A DNA stretch of 64,000 nt from Trichopria drosophilae (GCA_030407085.1 CM059585.1:98798501-98862500); one strand, 5' to 3'. Positions 23,956-35,006 are shown, counted from the stretch's first letter. Translations and numbers: made by a program. The notes: generated from the letters alone by a model not told the origin.

Positions 23956-25361
23956 TAATCGTTTCTTTGAGGTTATGTGTCGCATTCGTAACTGAAAGAG
24001 CGGGGAAAGAAACAAATTTATTTCGTATTAAATCGTACACAGATTTTTCGTATATATTTTTGGTTGTTAATTCATTAATTTACATTTATTTTGACTTAAG
24101 GCATTAAAAAATTATATAATAAAAAAACTGCCAGTATTTTTTGGAACTTGATGGAGAAACAGGGTAATAAACACGATATTAACTAAATATTTGGTGCAAA
24201 TATGAAGAAATCTCTACATAAAATGAATTTAACTAGAAATAAAAAAAATTACCAGAAATGATGAAGCTAAATACAAAAATGATCACTTTTTTCGTTTGTT
24301 TTGTATCATTAGCTGCGTAAGAAGCTATTATAAATAGTTTATCGAGACCCAATTTGTTTTCTCACTTGTTCAATATTGATCAAACATAACCTATCAAAAT
24401 ATAGTAGGATCTTGTTTTTTTTTTAAAGAACAATTAACGCAACAAAAAGTTATTAACGTAATGTATATTACACAAATCGTAATTCTGTTAAATTTTTAAT
24501 TGTATCATAGAACATGCTTGTATAGCATGTAATATTGCACATCGATTTCTTATACAATGAAATCACATCTAAACGTCTGCTGTAAAGAAATGTTGCGATA
24601 TTACATGCTAAACAGGAATATAGGTTTTAAGAATACATTGTACATGCTTTGGATAACATCAATTGTATTTTTCATATTTAAGGATCACAAAAATATATTT
24701 TCGTATAGTTAGATGACAATAATGTATAATATACCGATTAAAAGACGTTTTTTTACACTGTAAAACTGACCTTTTCACCTCCCTGTATATTTATTATTAT
24801 GCCGCAAAAAAGAATCGCTTATCACAATCGGGATCGCGCAATACATCTCCTAACGCTACCGGAAGCTCAATCGCGATGACGTTTATCCGTACAATTCGAA
24901 ATCCAGTCTTCGTGCAACGAAATGACATAGTGACTAGATTCGTGTCGACGACACGCGAGGGCTCGAGGAACAATGTATCAAGAGTTCAACATTGTTCGCT
25001 TCACATTTTGTCTTTGTGAACAGATTTTAACTGCGGTCAAATTTTTTTTACAAATGTCGAACCATTGCGTATAAATGCAACAAACACTAAAGTAATTTTG
25101 TAATGATAAAATTTTGTTAGTCAAGACTAAATCTAAAAAATCTGAATACTTCATTGTACGTGCCTTAAATTATATATCAGTTCTTTTACAGTCTTGACGG
25201 ATGATGCCGGAGACATTTAAGTTCATCAGACTTTGTTGTCAACGATAAACATTCATTGTAAATGCATTTGTTTACTTGTTCCAAGTATTCAATGATAATG
25301 CTTATCTCTTAACATGACCTTCTGTCACGGTAATAAACATTTTCAATTCGTACTCAAAAAA

Positions 25362-25367
25362 TTTATT
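25362..25367 (-). promoter_or_regulatory. Candidate polyadenylation signal of the acid phosphatase gene
   Basis: TTTATT on the + strand (AATAAA on the transcript strand) lies about 235 bp past the stop codon at 25600. It is a canonical hexamer in a plausible place, but AATAAA is common in such AT-rich DNA. Confidence 0.35.
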
Positions 25368-25599
25368 GGGGTATGATATTTCAACCGTTCCGGTGTGTTA
25401 TGAAACTAACGCATTATCTTAATACAAGACCTGTCTTAGAAAAGGCAATATATCTTCTAATAAAAAAATTTGACATTAAATTTTATGCGAATACTTGGAA
25501 TATATTGCAGTTTCAAAGACTTACAAAATCCTTATATATTTGCCTTAGACACGAGTGTTCCCTGATGTAAATGATCTTACATAACTATCGGTACAGATT

Positions 25600-25724
25600 T
25601 CACATGGTTTCTGTAGCTAGACGTAGATAATACTGATTGTGTTCTCTTTTGTAGTGCCAGTAAGCGAAGCCAATTACGATTATTATCAAAACGATCAGCA
25701 TCAATATGGATGTTGTTAAAATTG
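25600..25724 (-). CDS. Acid phosphatase exon 7 (membrane anchor and stop)
   Basis: It encodes a run of about 22 hydrophobic residues ([18 protein letters not shown]) followed by H-Y-K-R-E-H and a short tail ending E-T-M, then TGA. The layout is a type I membrane anchor with a small cytoplasmic tail. Confidence 0.85.
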
Positions 25725-28700
25725 CTGAAAAATAAATTTCATTGTTAATAATTTTATTCATTTTAAGCATAAAGAAAAGTGCAAAAAGTACCGATAACAG
25801 CAGAGACATTGACGTTGTACTGATACTTTTCAAAGTCCATAAGACACTCTCGTTCCCAGTTTTCTGGTATAACATTTTTCGTCAATCGAACAAATTGAGA
25901 CAATGGACACGCAGAAATGCATCCCGGAAGGGTAAACAGAATTGGTTCATCGGTAGAATTTTTATAAAAAATCTGAAATATTGTTAAACGTTACTTTTAA
26001 AGTTAAAAATGTTATTTCGTATAAAATTATGGTACCAACCGTCACGACATGTTGATTTTTTGAATCTTTTCGCAATTCAATGAGTACGGTAGCTGTATAA
26101 GGGGGACAATGAGGTTCAAAAAGTCCTAATGTCATTAAAAAATTAGCTACCGTCTCGTCGTGTGCACTGTACATCCATAATTTTCTGTCAGGCACTAAAC
26201 TGGATTTGGACTTCTCGACCATGTGATGAACCATTTCTTTGAGTAGCGGTCCTTGAATAATGTACAATTATTATATTATTATATTTACCAAATGAGTTAA
26301 AAACTCTTAGTGTTGAGAAAAAAGTGTTAAAAAGAAAAATAAAAGATAAATAAGAAATCTCGAAATTGAATGAATTATTTCTATATATAGTTTATAACTG
26401 GTTTGATTATTATATGTATGTTTTTGATCAGTGAGTAGTTCTCACTATTATGTTTAAGTTTTGTAATTTTTAAGGACCAATCCTATGTAAGGACATTTTT
26501 TGTCCCCTATAGGTCCTATATATGGGCAATTCTACAGAACTTTTCATTTTAGTATCGCCATCGTTTTTCTCGAACTTAAACAATTTTTCATTGGATATAA
26601 GGCTACAATCAGATAAAAACGTACTCGAACAACACATTAAAATATATTTCTATGCTGAAATGTCTGCATTTCATAATAAATTTGAAAAAATTATGTGGAA
26701 AAATGAAGAAAACATCTAAAATTTAAATGAACCGAATATTTTTAGTATCAAAAAACAATACTCTATAAGATATTGCAAGTTCTAGATCCATACCACAGGT
26801 TTGCACGGTGTGCCACCATCTGGAAGTTATGTCGCCAATTTATTGTCAAACACTATTTTTATTACTTTTTTCACTTTTTTGGCCCCTAACAATCCTCTTA
26901 ACGTCAAATCGCCTACAGTATTAGAAAGTATTTATAAAAACAAAGAAAATCAGCCATCAGAAAAGTGTGTGCCCCAAAAAATGTTGAAAAGGCAGCATCT
27001 GCAAAATGAAGAAAATTCGCGTAATTCGTAAAAAAAATTTTAGATTTTTAGCGGCACAGTTCCACAGTTATTTATCATGTTTTAAGACAGATTGTAAATG
27101 GTTTTTAACACGACATCTTGTCACAAAAATGATTGTTCATGTGGGTAGCAAATGTAATACTTACTACAAAACAGTCAAAAATAACTAGAGAAATGTATTG
27201 TTAAAATTAATAGTTCTAAAATTATTACAAATGACCATGTATAGTGTTTTTTTGGACGCTGACCATAAATAGCAGTTTATCATTGATGTATGATCGTTTC
27301 ATTAAAGTTTTTTCCTTATTCATTTTCATTTGACACCTAGTTGTTGCGAAATTGTTGCAGAAAAAAAATACCGTAAAACTAAGTGAAAAGAAGAAGACTA
27401 GAAGAAAAAAATGTAATTGAAAAATCTACATCTGTCGCTCAAGAAATGTCAAACAAAACAAAGACTGACAAATAAATAAACAAAATAAATAACAATTTTT
27501 TTTTACTTAACCATCAAATGACCTTGATCCTGATCTTATAAAGGTTAACTGTCCTTTGAAAAAAAAATTTACGTTTAATTTCACTCGAAAGTGAAAAGTT
27601 CTGTAGAATTGCTCATATATGTATAGGGAATTTTGGCAATAAATATTATTATTATTGTTATTATTATTATTACGACGATTGTAGAAAAAAGTATAATTTG
27701 AAACAAATGAGATATTCTTACCACATTTTAATCTCTGAAGCGCTTTATTGTATGCAGAGGTTGTGAAGCTCAATTCCGCTAAAGGTTTCAACTTTTCAGG
27801 ATAAACTGACTTTGTCCACTCCGGCAAAGTTTTATTGTAAAGAGACTGTACAAAAAATGTAAGTTACCGTTCACGATAATTTACGAGAATATATAAAAGA
27901 ATATACGTACTTCAATGTACAAGGTATTATAAAGGTACTCCGCAGATTCTAGCGACGCTATACGTTTTCCCGAATGTTCGGTGCAATACTCGTACAACTT
28001 TTCATTGTCTTTATCTATTTTTTTCATCTCCGGAGAATTCAATACTTTTTCTAATTCGTAATTGTATTTATCACAATATTTCCTCATGTACAACAGTTCG
28101 TCAGCATTCTCAGGACTCGTATGTACTGGAATCGGCATCCATTTGCCAATGTCCCATTTTTGATCTCCGGTTGGTGGATAAAGCCCGGCTAAATTTGCTT
28201 CGGCTGACATTAATGTACGATCGATGTCTGTGCTTCTTACGTAAATGTCGTACAAAGAATAAGTTGGAGAAAGTAAATGCCCATATCGCTTTTTGAGCCA
28301 TCGACCAAGAAGTAAGTGTTGATGCTTTCCGAGCTTTTATAAAATATAAAATGTAAGAATTATATGTTTATGTTTTATATTGTTTTAAACACTATGCATA
28401 TTAGGGTGGCACAAAAGTAAAAAAAGGTTGAATTTTGACAAGCATACGTCACAAATAAATTCAGTATGTGAAAAAGAGTACTCTCAATTTTTTTCAGATT
28501 TTTCAGTCAATATTTAGAGGTCGCTGTCTTCGCTTAATATTTGTTTGATGAAATAAATGCCATTGAATTAATATAGTACATGCTTTGTACGATGAATGAT
28601 AAATGAGTTTTTTTTTTTTAACACAGATATTCTAATGCACATTTTAAGAGGTCGTGAGCCTATTTTCTTCTAATGGAATATGAGATATGATTTTTTTAAT

Positions 28701-31700
28701 TTATTTTTTGACAGTTTTGATTGAAAAAATCTCTGTATTTTATGTACCAAAAATCTAACAACATGCTATTACTTTTTTTCATAAAATAGACATTCTCACA
28801 CATTTTAAGACGTCATAAACCTGTTTTGGACTAGTAGAATGTGGAATATGATTTTTTTAATCTCTTTTTTTTGACAATTTTGATTAAACGTGTTTAAAGT
28901 AAAAAAATGTCTCTGTTTTATGTAAAAAAAATTTACTAATACCACGTTGGGTAAGTTAACTTTTTTTTTAACTAATTTAAGTTACCCAGCAAATAGAAAG
29001 GAATTACAAAGGAATTGAGAGAAATTGAAAAGAATTAACGAGCATACGTCTCAAATCCCATGAATGACAATCTGGAATTGAAATTTTCTCAAAAGATTAG
29101 GGTCCTATTTTCTGTTCCTAGATCGAGATTGACTAATAAATAATTTTAATTCCTTTCAATTCCTTTGAATTCCTTCGGATCATAAGTCATAAATGAAAAT
29201 ATAATAATAATATGAATAAGTTATAATGAAAGACATAAAAGTCGTGAATGATGTTCCTGAGTGTGGTGTTGCACTTGCTCAAAGTCGTAATTTGTTAAGA
29301 AAAGATGAATAATATCAGTACCTAATACAAAGTGTTGAACACCATCGGACAGTATTTCTTTCATCCTCAAAAATGTGTGTAAGAATTACTTAATATGATC
29401 AAAAAATTAAAGTAAATAATGAATTTTGAACTTAGTATCATATTATACCAATTATTTATAATATATAGTATTTTTTGTAAATTGCATATATAAAATGAAT
29501 AAAATTTATTTAAAAATTACATATATGTGTCGTTATTAATACCTTACTTCAATTGTAACATTGTAATCCCAGTAAACGAAAACGAATAGAAAGTTAAAAA
29601 TACGAATTGAAATGAATTCAAGTGAATTAAACTGAATTAAAACGCATGAAAATGATGAATTGAATCCACTTTTTAATTCATTTTAATTCACTTGAATTCA
29701 TTTCAATTCGTATTTTTAACTTTCTATTAGTTTTCGTTTACTGGGATTGTTATTAACAAAAACTTTCCATTACTATTAACTACATCTACTTATTTTATGA
29801 AATGACATACCCCACAATATTAAAAATATTAAATTTCCCTTTCTATTTCACGTAATAAGGTCATCAACCTCTTAAAATGTGCGCTAGAATGTCTATTTTA
29901 TGGCAAAAAAATAATAGCATATTCATAGATTTTTTTACATAAAATATAGCGATTTTTTCAATCAAAACTGTAAAAAAAAATATTAAAAAAATCATCTCAT
30001 ATTTTATTACACCAAAATAGATTCACGACTTCTTAAAATGTGCGACTTCTAATGTAATAATAATTAGATTATATATATTGTCCTAAAGATGGCCCACAAG
30101 AATCCGAAACGTAGAAAATACATACATTTTTTTTGTTCAATAAAAGTTTTTTTTTTATATTTTTCAAAAAGATGGACACATCGACATAATATATATTTTA
30201 ATCTACGAACGAAGAAACTACACATATAATTAGATTATCTAAACAATTGTTCAGAATATTACAATGTTTAAGTTTACAAACAATTTGAAAAAAATGAACA
30301 TAACTGCAGAGTTAAGGAAACAAAGCAAGGTCAATGTTTTACAATCATTTTCAGAACAAAGAACTGCAGTAATCTAAATATTGCGTCAGAAGCACTCAAG
30401 CGGCTGACTGATACCTCTTCCATTCAATAAATATTTACAAACTTCCTAGATTACTCATTATTTTGAAATTAAACTTTCTTACCGTGAACATTCATTTTTA
30501 ATTGATAAAACGAGTTCATCTATAAAAGTTTTTTTTTTAACTATTAATAGAAACAATTAAATAATTTATGAAAAATTTATATATTTTTCGAATAAATTAA
30601 GTAACTCTTATTTGTATTTCTTGCAACTACATTTGCGTTTTATTTTTGTAGAATTTAATTTATGACACGAACAGAATTATTTGTCATGTAAATAAATCAT
30701 TAATATGTAGATTTTCTAAAACATCTATTTTATTAACAAAACATTTACTTTGTTTGACATTTTTTTTAAATAAAAGTAAATGACACGCAATGTTCATAAA
30801 GTTTTCAAATTTTTCGTTTATTTTCCTCTATACCGAATAAAGTAATTTTTCTTTTAACCATATCTTCCGATAATTTAAAGAGGTAAACAGTAATCTTACT
30901 GATGTTTTGATAAAATGTAAGTTCGTAAACACAATCAAAATTCTGCCGTACTTGGTAAGAAAAGCAGTATCTCCATTTTTGTCAAAATTGAGATAAAAAT
31001 ATATTTGTAATAAATTAAATACATCATAATCTGAACACAAATATTAGTAATATTTATTATTAATTATTAAAAAAAAAATAAAGTGTTTCTTACAAATGTT
31101 CATTTTAGTTAGGTATTTGTAGCATAAAATGAACATAACTGCATAGTTAAGGAAACAAAGCAAGGTCAATGTTTTACAATCATTTTCTTTTGCATGTTCA
31201 TATAAATATTTGCATGTTTATCTTCATATTATATTTTGGTAATAATGTCATTTTTCTTTCTTTAAATTTATTATAATTGCATGCTAACCAATCATATTCA
31301 TATACCAGTTTATTCCAAATAACTGTTAAATCGAAATTGTAGTATAATATAATTTTATTAGTCTTATAATCATGAATCTCGTTATTATTTTTTAATTTTA
31401 TTTATTTTTTATTTTTTATCTTTCACCTTTTTTTCTTTTTTGTTGTTAATATTATTACTAGTTGAGATTATAGATGTTTTAACAAAGCCTAGCGTTTGGG
31501 AATCCAAGTGATTACACGCAAGGTGTTAGAAATTTTTAGAGATCTTCAAACTATAGCATTTTAACATCTAATGCAATTTTTATAAACATCCTGGTAGGTC
31601 ATAAGCCCGGTTTAAAACCAATTTAATATTGTTAATTTCCAAAAAAAACCTATCGTAATAATTAAATTTTATTAGTTAGGTATACCTTTTGAAAAAGCCA

Positions 31701-34700
31701 CATATTGGTGTTGCGGCTATATTCTCTCGATTTGTGAATTTATTATACTTAGAGAAAAAATCGTATCTCCAAATACTGCCTGTAAAAGTCGTATCTCCAT
31801 TTCTGATGGACATACAACGTCTTTCGATTGTATAAAAGCAAATGTATTGAACAATACCAAAGAGAAAAAGTTTTATTAGTAAATTATTTTACATAATATA
31901 TGTTTTTTTCAAACAGAGAAGAAAATTAAATTAATTCTATTAAATAATAATTCTATAATAAGGTACCTGTAATAAATTATTAACTTTACATATATTAAAT
32001 AAAAATTTCTTCAATTCCGTTCTTTTGAGCCAAATAAATTTTTTGTTTAAAGATACAATTATTATTATTAATAATGTAATATACTATCTTATGTTATTGA
32101 CTAAACTAATTATAAATAATATACCTAATGTATAAACAAATTAATCAAATATTTACATGCTCATTCTGTTTATTTTTTTTTTAACAGTGTTATTATTTGT
32201 AATTGCAGAAATGGGCACTAACGTCAAAAAGACGTCTGCTTGACAGCATAAATTATATTGGTGAATTGTCTATTATTATAATACTTGAATTGCTATTATT
32301 GACAATATAAGTTTAATTTCTAATTTTCTATTCCATGTAAATAATTGTATGCCTTTTACAATTTCAATACATATTACATCATATAAAACTTGGAAATGTA
32401 GTGTAATTAAGAAGGCGATAATAATTACATTTACAATAATATATATAATAGTATGCAAAGTATTTTAATAAAAATGTAACATACGACTTTCTTGAACAGT
32501 ATCGATACTTTTCATGAATTCTGAGTTACGACCTTTTTCGACAGTATTATAGCTTCCTGATTATTCCGTATGTACATTTTTAACTAATATTTATCAATTA
32601 ATTTGTAACAAATTTATATAAAATGATTCATTAAGTCATGAAATAAAATATGCATTTCAATAAATATAAATTTTATGGGCTCTGCCTATCACTTAAAAAA
32701 AAAAAAAATTAAAAATTTCTTCTTTCTTCCTTCTTCGTGAATTTAAAGACACTATCACTTTTTAAAATTATGACTTTATTTAAAATTGAAAACATACAAA
32801 AAAAATAAAACTTTGAACTAAAAAATATATACAAAAAATTAAAATTAACTTTAAAAGACTCAACGTTTCTGACCTCTCGGGTCCCGCTTCAGGAGTCAAT
32901 AATTAAAAAGTTTAAAGTAGTCAATAATTAAAGTCTTTTAAAGTTAATTTTAATTTTAATAATTAAAAACTTTTTAATTATTGACTCCTGAAGATTATTA
33001 AAGAGAGGTCCGAAACGTTGAGTCTTTTAAAGTTAATTTTTTAAAGAGTTTAAAGTTTTATTTTTTTGTATGTTTTCAATTTTAAAAAGTGATAGTGTCT
33101 TTAAATTCACAAAGAAGGAAGAAAGAAGAAATTTTTAATTTTTTTTTTTCCAAGTGATAGGCAGAGCCCATAAAATTTATATTTATTGAAGAAATCAAGC
33201 CTAGCTTAAAACCCTATTTATATTAAAATATGCATTTATCAAAAATAATTTTTGAAACTAAGCAACTTCATATTTACTCAAAAACAATTATTCGTGAATA
33301 TCTCAAAATCATTAAAATGGAGATACTGCTTTTCTTACCAAGCAAAATTGTTATCTTTTACTTTTGTTATTATATGTAATAAAAGGAATCAATTGACGTT
33401 CATTACAACGAATTCTTGTATTTTTTATATTATTAAAGGACTGTATTGTATCAAAAATCGATGATTTTCATAAAAGAATCGCAGTTTATTTAAAATGACC
33501 TTTATTATTATTTTATATTTATTTACGGGCAAGGTTGCCCTCAGAATACACAAAAAATATACAAATCTTCCTGTTTTTAAACAAAATTTATTTAATTTCC
33601 TCTTTAACTATACGCTACATCACAAAAACCAATATCTTCTTTCCACTCACTTTTAACCCGTATATAAAAATCTTATTGCTTTACAAAACCCATACATACT
33701 TCAACTTTCAATTTTTGTGTGTAAAATTAGATCATCTTTCAATAGAAAGGTGCACAATAATTATTATTAAGCAGTGATCCCTTCATCCAGTTTTTAGTTT
33801 TAATTAATCTTAAGGTTTACTATTAGCTAAGTATTATAAACAGGTCTGCTATCTTCCTACTTACTATTTGTAATTTCAAAATAGTACATAATATTATGTT
33901 ATGCTAAATATGTAATCTTGCATGTAAATTTTTAATCAGCCTTAAGGGAACGCGAATATTTGTTCGCAACCAAGGTTGTAAAATAAATAAAATACAAATA
34001 CAAATTATATATATATATAAATTATAAAAGAACAACAAATAAAGCAATGTCGAAGTTAAAATATGCAGTATATCACGCATTCAATATATTCAATGCATTC
34101 AACAATCAATTACAGTAGGACCTCTCTTATTCTAATTAGTAAAGTTTTTCAAGATGTCGCTGACCGCTCTTATTCTAATTTTCCCCTTACCCCCACTTAC
34201 TTTGCGAGCTTGTGATCCGTGGACAATATTTTTCGTTGACTTTTCATGTGATAGTGGGGGAAGACTTGTGGGGGAACGATTAGAATAAGAGAGGCTAGAC
34301 AATTAGAATAAGAGAGGTCCTACGGCAGAATTAAAAATAAAATATAAAAAATAGATGGGTGGTTGCGATAAACATAATTCGTAACATTATATGTAAATAC
34401 AAATACAAATAATACGCAAAGGACACTATAAGACATAATAAAAGTATAATAAAACTATTTAGAGTACTTTTAGGTGCTTTATAATGATTACTTACATTTG
34501 TTAATTGTCCAAATGGTACAGGCCACTCGGATTCGTTGCGATACGGGTCGTTGGGATAAGGGTCGACAGGTGTTCGATCCCCGTGTCGAAATAACTATAA
34601 AGAGATAGCTTGCTCCATTACAATGATTAGATCCAGAGATGTTATTTACAGAAAAGTGAAAGGAAAACACGGTTTACTTCACACTACGAGCAACGACACC

Positions 34701-35006
34701 AAACTTGGTAATTGACATACTTTCACTTTTAAAAATAGTACAAATTAAACATCTTATCTTATTTGTACTATTCAAGGTATTTAAACGTTTGTTCTTATCT
34801 TTTTGCGACTTGAGAATTCGCATGCGCTAAAAAAAAAATGCTGACAGATGGAAAACTAAAAGTCGAATTTTTCAAAATTTCAAAAATGGAATGAAAAATG
34901 AACTTACGACATTGGCAAATATGACTTTTCCCAGTTTTTCGTCGTCGGTGGAGAGACTTTGGTGGAGGGTGCAGAACAGAATACAGAAAATCGCCGTGGG
35001 ATTCAT
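25600..35006 (-). CDS. Histidine acid phosphatase, membrane-anchored (complete seven-exon gene)
   Basis: The seven coding exons (35006-34908, 34594-34496, 28333-27911, 27845-27722, 26251-26040, 25972-25792, 25724-25600) add up to 1263 bp, or 420 residues plus stop. All have GT-AG borders and matching phases. The product has a signal peptide (residues 1 to about 19), the histidine-phosphatase motif RHGDRTP (36-42; H37 is the expected nucleophile) and the SAHD motif (277-280; D280 the expected proton donor). One hydrophobic helix (about 382-403) and a short basic tail follow. It should hydrolyse phosphomonoesters at acid pH in lysosomes, at the cell surface or in secretions. The family includes lysosomal/prostatic acid phosphatases and hymenopteran venom acid phosphatase. 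The C-terminal helix favours the lysosomal/membrane form over a secreted venom form. The 6.2-kb third-exon-upstream intron and the 1.5-kb intron carry transposons. Confidence 0.9.
25792..25972 (-). CDS. Acid phosphatase exon 6
   Basis: It encodes [18 protein letters not shown] and then P-V-I-P-style family text: [14 protein letters not shown]. The two cysteines around C-I-S-A-C-P-L match conserved disulfide positions. Acceptor TTTCAG, donor ATCG|GTACTT. Confidence 0.88.
26040..26251 (-). CDS. Acid phosphatase exon 5 (HD motif)
   Basis: It begins with the completed G-P-L-L-K-E-M-V block and holds [14 protein letters not shown]. The SAHD contains the catalytic aspartate of the family. It continues through [17 protein letters not shown] and ends H-V-V-T at ACG|GTTGGT. 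The donor is weaker than the others but gives an exact in-frame join to exon 6. Confidence 0.88.
26520..27620. mobile_element. DNA element inside the acid phosphatase intron 4
   Basis: The 20-mer CAATTCTACAGAACTTTTCA at 26527-26546 recurs exactly inverted at 27592-27611, with further partial matches outward (ATATATGGGC / GCTCATATAT). Short open frames inside (26801-27031, 27006-27188) show no recognisable domain. A non-autonomous DNA transposon is the likeliest reading. Confidence 0.5.
27722..27845 (-). CDS. Acid phosphatase exon 4
   Basis: It encodes [17 protein letters not shown] through A-L-Q-R-L-K-C-G. This matches the family's cap segment (xLYNxTLPxWTxxVFP), and the cysteine is likely in a disulfide. 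Acceptor TACAG, donor TGTG|GTAAGA, one base carried over. Confidence 0.88.
27911..28333 (-). CDS. Acid phosphatase exon 3
   Basis: The 141 codons open with [17 protein letters not shown], continuing the family's QLTxLGKxQxxxLGxWLRxRY block begun in exon 2. They run through [15 protein letters not shown], the second conserved block with the active-site arginine, to the helical cap region. The exon ends at GAA|GTACGT. A 65-bp intron follows. Confidence 0.9.
28977..29185. mobile_element. Small MITE with CAAAGGAATT inverted ends
   Basis: The left part reads AAAGGAATTACAAAGGAATT and the right part AATTCCTTTCAATTCCTTTG, inverted. No clear target duplication was found. Confidence 0.35.
29572..29748. 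mobile_element. Palindromic MITE with CCAGTAAACGAAAACGAATA termini
   Basis: The first about 75 bp recur inverted at the end: CAGTAAACGAAAAC, TAGAAAGTTAAAAATACG and TTGAAATGAATTCAAGTGAA are all mirrored. It shares its termini with the element at 19615-20217. Confidence 0.7.
30297..31187. repeat. Direct repeat of about 58 bp, 833 bp apart
   Basis: Bases 30297-30354 and 31130-31187 are nearly identical, reading GAACATAACTGCA(G/T)AGTT through AAAGCAAGGTCAATG to CAATCATTTTC. Only one mismatch was noticed. Neither copy is in a gene. Confidence 0.7.
32857..32897 (-). ncRNA. Hammerhead-ribozyme-like motif (left arm)
   Basis: On the minus strand GACTC-CTGAAG is followed by the hairpin GACC-CGAGA-GGTC, then GAAAC and GAGTC. 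This matches the hammerhead layout CUGANGA / stem II / GAAA / closing stem, but the second G of the core is C here (CTGAAGC). Activity is doubtful. Confidence 0.35.
32983..33024 (+). ncRNA. Hammerhead-ribozyme-like motif (right arm)
   Basis: GACTC-CTGAAGA and CGAAACGTTGAGTC give the core bases intact, but the stem II hairpin seen in the left-arm copy is lost (TTATTAAAGAGAGGTC). It is likely a degenerate sister of the left-arm motif. Confidence 0.3.
34113..34325. mobile_element. pogo-like MITE with CAGTAGGACCTCTC termini, second copy
   Basis: It is the inverted-orientation sister of the element at 23740-23933. Shared pieces include CTAATTAGTAAAGTTTTTCA and CTTATTCTAATTTTCCCC. The left flank is TA (34111-34112); the right TA has changed to CA. 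An extra degraded copy of the terminal AGAATAAGAGAGG motif lies inside the right end. Confidence 0.75.
34496..34594 (-). CDS. Acid phosphatase exon 2 (RHG catalytic motif)
   Basis: This 33-codon exon lies between acceptor TTATAG and donor AAT|GTAAGT. It encodes [18 protein letters not shown] and ends [17 protein letters not shown] is the signature of the histidine acid phosphatases and holds the phospho-accepting histidine. The exon is in phase 0 at both ends. A 313-bp intron separates it from exon 1. Confidence 0.9.
34908..35006 (-). CDS. Acid phosphatase exon 1 (start and signal peptide)
   Basis: The ATG at 35006-35004 opens a 33-codon exon. [19 protein letters not shown] is a good signal peptide. 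It is followed by [14 protein letters not shown], the first beta strand that leads into the active-site loop. The donor is GTC|GTAAGT. The start was chosen because it is the only ATG giving a signal peptide in frame with the RHG exon. The upstream 5' UTR and promoter were not resolved. Confidence 0.8.

Larger units (their letters stand above)
18941..25361. other. Intergenic region between the membrane protein and acid phosphatase genes
   Basis: The two genes converge on this 6.4-kb interval. It holds several DNA elements (19615-20217, 20945-23270, 23500-23955) and a copy of a dispersed repeat (23455-24057). A less AT-rich block at about 24810-25030 shows no open frame that I can assign. No gene was seen in the rest. 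Confidence 0.5.
28630..30060. repeat. Inverted repeat, arms about 200 bp
   Basis: The left arm (28630-28830) and right arm (29860-30060) are inverted copies sharing CACATTTTAAGA, GATTGAAAAAATC and CATAAAATAGACATTCT. The left arm is followed by a second direct copy of the same about 155-bp unit (28785-28930). Between the arms lie two smaller palindromic MITEs. Confidence 0.6.
32658..33224. mobile_element. Penelope-like fold-back retroelement fragment
   Basis: Two arms of about 240 bp (32658-32900 and 32983-33189) are inverted copies. The 13-mer AAAATATGCATTT stands on each side (32645-32657, 33225-33237) as a target duplication. Each arm holds a hammerhead-like core: CTGAAG, a short hairpin, then GAAAC, enclosed by GACTC/GAGTC. 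Inverted terminal structures and hammerhead motifs are known from Penelope-like elements. No reverse transcriptase is present. Confidence 0.55.
28334..34495 (-). other. Large intron 2 of the acid phosphatase gene
   Basis: This 6.2-kb intron holds an inverted repeat with two nested MITEs (28630-30060), a 58-bp direct repeat pair, a Penelope-like fold-back (32658-33224) and a pogo-like MITE (34113-34325). No additional exon is needed, because exons 2 and 3 join in phase through a conserved family block. Confidence 0.7.

Noticed and set aside
23606..24040. Open frames of 93-102 codons on both strands
   Set aside because: They are entirely within nested pogo-like MITEs and consist of terminal repeat translations.
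34505..34585. Apparent tRNA-like TTCGATCC stretch
   Set aside because: It is the antisense of the RHGDRTP exon; TTCGATCC is coincidental.
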